The notes under the pieces were generated by a model that saw only the letters and a program-made list of their open reading frames with translations, searched no databases and was not told the DNA's origin. Below are positions 54,376-61,300 of a DNA stretch of 64,000 nt, piece by piece. A program made the translations under genes and the position numbers. Every line of letters starts with the position of its first letter. The first letter of the stretch is position 1. Where the stretch lies: the NCBI GenBank assembly GCA_041281825.1, contig CP166298.1, forward strand, positions 1,612,001 to 1,676,000, read 5' to 3'. Source of the DNA: Paenibacillus_D tarimensis_A. Lineage in GTDB: Bacteria > Bacillota > Bacilli > Paenibacillales > Paenibacillaceae.

Positions 54376-54516
54376 ATGGAGAAAAAACAATGGCAAACGC
54401 CAGAGCTCGACGTTCTTGATGTAAGTATGACAATGAATGGCAAGGGCAATTGGATTGATTGGAAGAGAGGCGACGCTAATCCGCGCACTCCGGGCGCCAC
54501 CCCGCCGGAATCATAA
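54376..54516 (+). CDS. Lasso precursor A4
   Basis: The product has 46 residues and differs from A3 in only a few positions (Glu for Ala in the leader, Lys3 for Arg3, Arg for His in the tail). The core starts NGKGNWIDW, ring Asn1-Asp8, and ends in Ser. It lies 251 bp after A3, and the similarity includes the ribosome site and about 30 bases after the stop, so the pair arose by recent tandem duplication. Confidence 0.9.
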   Translation: MEKKQWQTPELDVLDVSMTMNGKGNWIDWKRGDANPRTPGATPPES

Positions 54517-54559
54517 AATGTGCCGAATTGACAACTGAGCTTATTGTAATTGTAACGTC

Positions 54560-54592
54560 CATCGACCCTTATCCATTGGATAAGGGTCGATG
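54560..54592. terminator. Terminator at the end of the lasso operon
   Basis: CATCGACCCTTATC and GATAAGGGTCGATG form a perfect stem of at least 14 bp with a 5-base loop. It sits between the convergent lasso operon and the ROK gene and may serve both. The T tract is weak. Confidence 0.75.
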
Positions 54593-54661
54593 TTACCCAT
54601 CTACCTGTACCGCCAACCTCAAACCGCGCTATAGCCACAGTCAGAGTGAGAACCGGGGCGG

Positions 54662-55645
54662 TTACTCCCCGGAATTTGGGTCTCCTTCGTGCCTTTGCTT
54701 CGCATAAAGGGCGCTGCCGATCACGCCGGCATCGTCAAGCAAAGCAGCCTGCCTGATTTCGAGATGATCCCAATACATGTCAAGCAGAGAACGCTTCATA
54801 GTTTCCCTCATCGGTTCGAACAACCGTTCTCCGGCCATAGCCGCACCGCCACCGATTACAAGCAGTTCCGGACTGTACAGCGTCACGGCAACGGATAGCC
54901 CTTCTCCCAGCAACGTTCCCGTCGTATGGAATACCTCGCGAGCCAGTACATCTCCGGTATCGTAAGCCCTTGAAACGTCCGCAGCAGTTATTTCCTCTAT
55001 TCTTCCATCAGGAAACCATTCCTTTAATATGCTGTTTTGTCCATTTTCGATTCTGGTTTTGGCCTGACGGGCGATGCCCGTTGCCGATGCGACCGTTTCC
55101 AGACAGCCGGTTTTTCCGCAATTGCATTTGTAGTGTACGCCGTGTATCGGAATATGACCAAGCTCGCCCGCCCTGTGACCGCTTCCGTAATAAAGCTGCC
55201 TCTTATTTACTACAGCCGCCGCTAATCCGGTACCGAGCGTGACGCCGAGCACGTGGTCATAGCCTCTGCCGGCTCCGCCGGCCGCTTCTCCGTATACATA
55301 CATTCGGACATCGTTATCGATATAAACCGGGACACCGATGAATTGCTCGAGCAGGCTGCCGGCTGGCACATCGGACCAGTTCAGATTGGAAGCGAAGGCG
55401 ACGATACCGGCCTTGGGATTGACGAATCCGGGGATACCGAGGCCTGCTGCCCTGATGTCTTGACGGGGGATACCTGCTTCGTCCGCGGTTTGAAAGACCA
55501 GATTTGCTATTTTTTTCAGAACATGTGCGCTCCCCAGCTTCGCTTCAGTAGACACTTTTTTCTTGTAAATCAACTGTTCTTGCTGATCAACTGCGCCGCA
55601 TACGATATTGGTTCCGCCAACATCAACGCCGATATATACACTCAT
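54662..55645 (-). CDS. ROK-family sugar kinase (glucokinase-like)
   Basis: The 327-aa product has GGAGG seven bases before the ATG. N-terminal phosphate loop: IGVDVGGTNIVCGAVD. Catalytic Asp in VYIDNDVRMYVYGEA. The ROK signature with zinc site is GHRAGELGHIPIHG followed by CNCGKTGCLETV. No DNA-binding domain is present, so it is an enzyme rather than a ROK repressor. It probably phosphorylates glucose (GlcK) or a related hexose in the cytoplasm. A 7-bp inverted repeat ACTGGAA/TTCCAGT at 55670-55693 lies in its upstream region. Confidence 0.93.
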   Translation of the reverse strand: MSVYIGVDVGGTNIVCGAVDQQEQLIYKKKVSTEAKLGSAHVLKKIANLVFQTADEAGIPRQDIRAAGLGIPGFVNPKAGIVAFASNLNWSDVPAGSLLEQFIGVPVYIDNDVRMYVYGEAAGGAGRGYDHVLGVTLGTGLAAAVVNKRQLYYGSGHRAGELGHIPIHGVHYKCNCGKTGCLETVASATGIARQAKTRIENGQNSILKEWFPDGRIEEITAADVSRAYDTGDVLAREVFHTTGTLLGEGLSVAVTLYSPELLVIGGGAAMAGERLFEPMRETMKRSLLDMYWDHLEIRQAALLDDAGVIGSALYAKQRHEGDPNSGE

Positions 55646-55886
55646 TACTGTTCCTCCACGTTCATCTTTACTGGAAAGTGCTTAAATTCCAGTGTACCGC
55701 AGCTTCGGCTTATACTTGATTGTTACCGTCATTTTATATGTAAAAAATGAAATTTTCAATCATATTTTTGATTAATATATTTACTATTGTTCTGGTTATA
55801 TAAAGCACTCAATCCTTATGCCGAATAATGGAAAAGATTGCGGGACATAATGAAACGGTACAAGCTTGGATAGGAGGACCGAATCA

Positions 55887-55991
55887 ATGTCTCGAATCGT
55901 TAGGAACATTACACATCAAAAGGAGAAGCCCGGTAATGACCGGGATTCCGAAGCAGCGGAATCTTCCAAAGAAAAAACGAAGAAAAAGTAA
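55887..55991 (+). CDS. Small 34-aa Lys/Glu-rich protein
   Basis: This short ORF has AGGAGG nine bases before its ATG. The product (MSRIVRNITHQKEKPGNDRD and a Lys-rich end) is hydrophilic and without motifs. A perfect hairpin ends the unit. Because of the strong ribosome site and hairpin it is probably a real gene. Its function is unknown. Confidence 0.55.
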   Translation: MSRIVRNITHQKEKPGNDRDSEAAESSKEKTKKK

Positions 55992-55996
55992 TTGAG

Positions 55997-56040
55997 AGTA
56001 CATCAGGCCGCCGGCGTTTTTGCCGGCGGCCTGATGTACT
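55997..56040 (+). terminator. Perfect 19-bp hairpin after the small gene
   Basis: AGTACATCAGGCCGCCGGC (55997-56015) and its exact complement (56022-56040) are separated by GTTTTT. No T tract follows. It may terminate the 34-aa gene. Confidence 0.7.
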
Positions 56041-56180
56041 GTTGCGCGCCTAAAAGGACCATTGTTCGTATCACGACGATTTATGATGAAGAAGCAAATC
56101 GAGCGTTTGATAAAAAGCGGAGTAAGGATGGAGAAGAAGCCGTTTACGCTTGACAAAAGAAATGGAAAACGATAATATTT

Positions 56181-56224
56181 ACTCTAATTGAATAATTATA
56201 GTTATTAAATTATTCGTTATGAAT
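56181..56224. promoter_or_regulatory. Orphan pair of ATTC-N5-GAAT-type palindromes
   Basis: ATTCGTTATGAAT (56212-56224) is an exact match. ACTCTAATTGAAT (56181-56193) has one mismatch and is centred 31 bp away, the same distance as in the two EPS promoters. No convincing gene starts just downstream on either strand: a 66-aa plus-strand ORF from 56219 lacks a ribosome site and runs into the SIMPL gene. The rest of the 55992-56354 gap shows nothing supportable. Confidence 0.6.
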
Positions 56225-56354
56225 AATAAGTATGAAGAGTTAGATTCTGTAAGAGGAGTGGCTGTTCACGCTGATAAACCGCTACCTTCCATAAAGCTTG
56301 GGCACTACCTGATGTCTGCAAGCCGGGTCAGAGTCAAACTGGCGGTACAAAAAC

Positions 56355-57017
56355 TCAATATGAATACACCATCCGGACCGCTCCGTACACGGTCAGCTGC
56401 CCCGGTTGAATGGGAGTAGCGGCACTTTCCGATAACGCGGCGGCTTGGAAGGGAACAGTTTCGGCCGGACGGCGAAGCTCCTCCACCTGAATGGGGGCTA
56501 CGGAGAGAACAACACCCAGCGTATTAGCGATGGTCGCTGCCTTGTTGCGGGCATTCTGGATAGCGATTGCCAATGCTTGATTCTGGAAATATTGCGGATT
56601 CGCCATTGTAAACCGGACGCCGGCAACCGTATTGGCGCCGTGGGATACGGCGAAATCAACCAGCATGCCGATTTGGCCCACCCGATCGGACGTTATTTGC
56701 AGGAGATGGGTTACTTTATATCCGCGAAAGATTTGTTTGCCATCTACATAATCGTATTGGATCTCGATTCGAAAATCGTAGGTTTGTATGTTTTCCCGAG
56801 GAATCCCGTCATTCAGCATCGAATTGATAATGCTCATGACGATTGCAGCGTTTTCGGCTTGAACTGTCTGAAGAACCGGCCCTTCCGTAACTGCACCCAA
56901 TACGGCTGCAGCCCGGTCGGGAGACGCGGTAACAATTCCCTCGCCCACCACTTCGACGCTTGCGCGTTTGTCTGTATAGGAAGGGTAAGCTCTCTGATCG
57001 GACGTATTGTTGCCCAC
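56355..57017 (-). CDS. SIMPL-domain (DUF541) protein
   Basis: The 220-aa product starts at GTG with AGGAGG eight bases before it. It matches PF04402: VEVVGEGIVTASPDRAAAVL at the start, MLNDGIPRENIQTYDFRIEI in the middle, and AIQNARNKAATIANTLG near the end. No signal peptide is visible, unlike many members. The family forms oligomeric rings (BP26) and is linked to stress or signalling. The function here is unknown. Confidence 0.88.
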   Translation of the reverse strand: MGNNTSDQRAYPSYTDKRASVEVVGEGIVTASPDRAAAVLGAVTEGPVLQTVQAENAAIVMSIINSMLNDGIPRENIQTYDFRIEIQYDYVDGKQIFRGYKVTHLLQITSDRVGQIGMLVDFAVSHGANTVAGVRFTMANPQYFQNQALAIAIQNARNKAATIANTLGVVLSVAPIQVEELRRPAETVPFQAAALSESAATPIQPGQLTVYGAVRMVYSY

Positions 57018-57169
57018 CTCTCACGCCTCCTCTCATGTAAAGGGTACACAAGATAATGTATGGGGATATCACTCATATCATTCTCTGTTGCAGCCGCATT
57101 TTGTTCCCAATTGCTTTCCGCTCTGTTATATAATTAGAGCAATTAACCAGTAATTGGAGGCGGGTGTTC

Positions 57170-58219
57170 TTGAGCAGGTTGTTTCGCTTTGCGTCGATCA
57201 CATTGATATTCCTGATTATCCTTCAGCCGGCACAGGTTTTTGCCAACGGGGGGCCGTTATATTACGCTGCAAGCGGATATGGACCTCTACAACTGGACTC
57301 GGAATCGAACGTCAGCCTGGTCCGCGAGAAAGTGAAGTATACGGTCGTCGCAACTGACCGGACAAATCAGAATATGGCGGAGATAACCGTGGAATATGAA
57401 CTCCTTAACAAGAACGACCACCTTAAAACCGTAAATGTATTATTTTTAACACCTTCCGGGCGAGATTTAACGGTTAAGGAGGGGAAAGATCCAATCGACG
57501 TCATGTCCGAGACCGGAGGGAAGCCGATCAATTGGGAAGCTCAAGTGAAAGAGACGGTAATCGAGCCCGTCAGCGGCAAAGCACTGCCGCTTAAAGATTC
57601 GAGTATGGGGGAGCGGCAGGCAGAAGGAGCACGATTTGCGTTAACATTTGAACCGGACGAAACAAAGCATATTCTTATCAGTTACGTTGATGAAGGGGGG
57701 ATGTACGATAGAGGCATCATCAACAGAGTGTTCTCTCATTTATATTATTTGACACCTGCAGCGTTCTGGGAAGGTGAGCCCGTTGTCGAGCTGGAGGTGA
57801 AGCTGCTTGGACAGAAAATCAAACTCCACTCGAACTTGCCTCTGGACAAAATTGATGCCTCGACTTATCGAGGCACATTCAATCATTTGCCCGAAGAAGA
57901 GTGGTATTTCTCTTATACTACGACGAATCGGCTTCTCTACCCGACGAACATCGAGAAGGATCATAATCTGCTTATTTTAGCCACAACAGCGGTATTCACT
58001 GTAATCGCAGCAGCCGCGTCTCTTTATTTTAGGAAAAGTGTTATTTTTATGTTGACCGCGATCTGCATTTTTGGTTTTACGTTGTACTTCATTTCGAAAA
58101 TGGGGGGTTACCCGTTCAATTTCATTTTTGTGGGCATGACCGATCTTGCTGTAGGTATCGTTTTAGTCGTCTGCTGGAACAAAGTGAAAAAAGCAACCCG
58201 CGAATCGGCGGTAAATTAA
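57170..58219 (+). CDS. Membrane-anchored protein with large extracellular domain
   Basis: The start is taken as TTG 57170, nine bases after GGAGG. GTG 57164 is too close. A signal peptide or first helix (ASITLIFLIILQPAQVFANG) is followed by a ~240-residue extracellular beta-rich domain (ITVEYELLNKNDHLKTVNVL) and three membrane helices at the C-terminus (ILATTAVFTVIAAAASLYF and two more). I do not recognise a family. A TATAAT box lies at 57129-57134. Confidence 0.75.
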   Translation: MSRLFRFASITLIFLIILQPAQVFANGGPLYYAASGYGPLQLDSESNVSLVREKVKYTVVATDRTNQNMAEITVEYELLNKNDHLKTVNVLFLTPSGRDLTVKEGKDPIDVMSETGGKPINWEAQVKETVIEPVSGKALPLKDSSMGERQAEGARFALTFEPDETKHILISYVDEGGMYDRGIINRVFSHLYYLTPAAFWEGEPVVELEVKLLGQKIKLHSNLPLDKIDASTYRGTFNHLPEEEWYFSYTTTNRLLYPTNIEKDHNLLILATTAVFTVIAAAASLYFRKSVIFMLTAICIFGFTLYFISKMGGYPFNFIFVGMTDLAVGIVLVVCWNKVKKATRESAVN

Positions 58220-58300
58220 TCTTATTTAATAGTAATAGCTATGAAAAAAAATTTATAATAGTTACGTTATGTAGCGATTTATGTCGAAAGGAAGAATGGA

Positions 58301-61300
58301 ATGAACTACAGGAAAAAGCTGACTTCGATTTCCATAATAATCATTCTGATCTTTGTCACGGCAGGACCTTTAATGACAGGTATGAACCCACTTGGTACTG
58401 TCATGGCGCAGGATGAAGGAAGTTCTGAAACCTACGATGCGTTAATCAGCGACTTTGAAGGTCCGGCAGATGAATGGTCGTACGGGTACGGTGGCGGGCC
58501 AGGCGCTCAAGGAAGCTTTGAAATCGTAAGTGGAGACGCTCAGCAAGGAGCACAAGCGGGAAAGATAAGCGCAGATTTCAGCAATGGCAGCTCGTATGTA
58601 ACGATGAAAAAAAAGTTGGAGAAAGCGGTAATCCTGAGGTTGGCTTTTTGGGTGAAGACGCAGGATGTGAAGAACGTGGGGATTCGCGCAATCGATTCCA
58701 CCGGACAGGTTTTTCAACATGTCATTCGTTTGGAGAGCACGGAAGAATGGCAGCGGATTGCAGTCGACGAGATGAAATCGAACAATTATTGGGGGGGGGC
58801 GAATGATGGACAATGGCATGGACCGGCAAAGGAAATCCAAATTTTGCTGTCGCGGAATAGCATCAATAACGGTACAATGCTTGGCAGCCTGCTGATCGAT
58901 AATGTTACGGCTGTGCTGGCGGAACCGCTGCCGGTAACCTACGATACGTTAATCAGCAACTTTGAAATATCCGCGGATGAATGGTCATACGGGTACGGCG
59001 ACGAACCGGGCGTTCAAGGGAGCTTTGAAATCGTAAGCGGCGGCGCCTATCATGGAATGCATGCAGGCAAGCTCAGCGCGGATTTCAGCAATGGCAGCAC
59101 CTACGTGCTGATGAAGAAAAAGATAGAGCAAGCGGATATTCAGGAGCTGGCTTTTTGGGTGAAGACACAGGATGCGAGGACCGTAGGACTTCGCGTAATC
59201 GATTCTACCGGGCAGATTTTCCAACATAAAATTCGTTTGCGGAATACGGCGGAATGGCAGCAGGTTGTGGTTAAGCAGATGGCATCGAATCATTACTGGG
59301 GCGGAGCAGGTGACGGACAATGGCATGGGCCGGCGAGGGAAATCCAGATTTTGATGCAGAGGTTCAGCATCAATAACGACACGAATCGCGGCAGTTTGCT
59401 GATCGATGAAGTTACGGCGATGTTAAAACAGCCTAAACTGCTTATCAACGATACGTCCATCAGCGACTTTGAAGATCCGGCAGATGCATGGTTGTACGAG
59501 TATGGCGATCGACCGGGCGTTCAAGGGAGCTTTGAAATCATAAGCGGAGATACATACCAAGGAACGAAAGCGGGCAAGCTCAGCGCGGATTTCAGCAATG
59601 GCAGCTCCTACGTGGCGATGAAGAAAAGGTTTGAGAAAGCGGCAATTCTGCAGTTGGCTTTTTGGGTGAAGACGCAGGGTGTGAAGAACGTGGGGGTTCG
59701 AGCGGTCGATTCCACCGGACAGGTTTTCCAACATGTCATTCGTTTGGAGAATACGGCAGAATGGCAGCAGGTCGCGGTCAAGGAGATGAAATCGGATCAA
59801 TATTGGGGGGGGGCGAATGACGGACAATGGCATGGAGCGGCAAAGGAAATCCAAATTGTGCTGCCGCGGGCCAGCATCAATAACGGTTCAATGCTCGGCA
59901 GCCTGCTGATTGATGATGTTACGGCTGTGCTGGCGGAACCGCTGCCGGTAACCTACGATACGCTAATCAGCAGCTTTGAAATATCCGCGAATGAATGGTC
60001 ATACGGGTACGGCGACAAACCGGGCGTTCAAGGGAGCTTTGAAATCGTAAGCGGCGGCGCCTATCAAGGAACGCACGCAGGCAAGCTCAGCGCGGATTTC
60101 AGCAATGGCAGCACCTACGTGCTGATGAAGAAAAAGATAGAGCAAGCGGATATTCAGGAGCTGGCTTTTTGGGTGAAGACACAGGATGCGAAGACCGTAG
60201 GACTTCGCGTAATCGATTCCACCGGGCAGATTTTCCAACATGAAATTCGTTTGCGGAATACGGCGGAATGGCAGCAGGTTGTGGTTAAGCAGATGGCATC
60301 GAATCATTACTGGGGTGGAGCAGGTGACGGACAATGGCATGGGCCGGCGAGGGAAATCCAGATTTTGATGCAGCGGTCCAGTATCAATAACGACACGAAT
60401 CGCGGCAGTATGCTGATCGATGAAGTTACGGCGATGTTAATACAGCCTAAGCTGCTTATCAACGATACATCCATCAGCGACTTTGAAGATCCGGCAGATG
60501 CATGGTTGTACGAGTATGGCGACCGACCGGGCGTTCAAGGGAGCTTTGAAATCATAAGCGGAGATACATACCAAGGAACGAAAGCGGGCAAGCTCAGTGC
60601 GGATTTCAGCAATGGCAGCTCCTACGTGGCGATGAAAAAAAGGTTTGAGCAAGCGGCAATTCTGCAGTTGTCTTTTTGGGTGAAGACGCAGGATGTGAAG
60701 AACGTGGGGGTTCGAGCGATCGATTCCACCGGACAGGTTTTCCAACATGTCATTCGTTTGGAGAATACGGCAGAATGGCAGCAGGTCGCGGTCAAGGAGA
60801 TGAAATCGGATCATTATTGGGGGGGAACGAATGACGGACAATGGCATGGACCGGCAAAGGAAATCCAAATTTTACTGCAGCGGAACAGCATCAATAACAG
60901 TACAATGGTCGGCAGCCTGCTGATTGATGATGTTACGGCTGTGCTGGCGGAACCGCTGCCGGTAACCTACGATACGTTAATCAGCGACTTCGAAAATTCC
61001 GCGGATATATGGTCGTACGGGTACGGCGACGTGCCGGGCGTTCAGGGAAGCTTCGAAATCATAAGCGACGACACTTATAAAGGAACGCACGGAGGCAAGC
61101 TCAGCGCCGATTTCAGCAATGGCAGCACCTACGTGGTGATGAAAAAAAGGTTAGAGAGAGCGGATATTCAGGAACTGGCTTTCTGGGTGAAGACACAGGA
61201 TGCGAAGACCGTAGGACTTCGCGTAATCGATTCCACCGGGCAGATTTTCCAACATGAAATTCGTTTGCGGAATACAGCGGAATGGCAGCAGGTTGTGGTT

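Noticed and set aside
56219..56419. 66-codon plus-strand ORF
   Set aside because: There is no ribosome site, it begins inside a palindrome, and it overlaps the convergent SIMPL gene.
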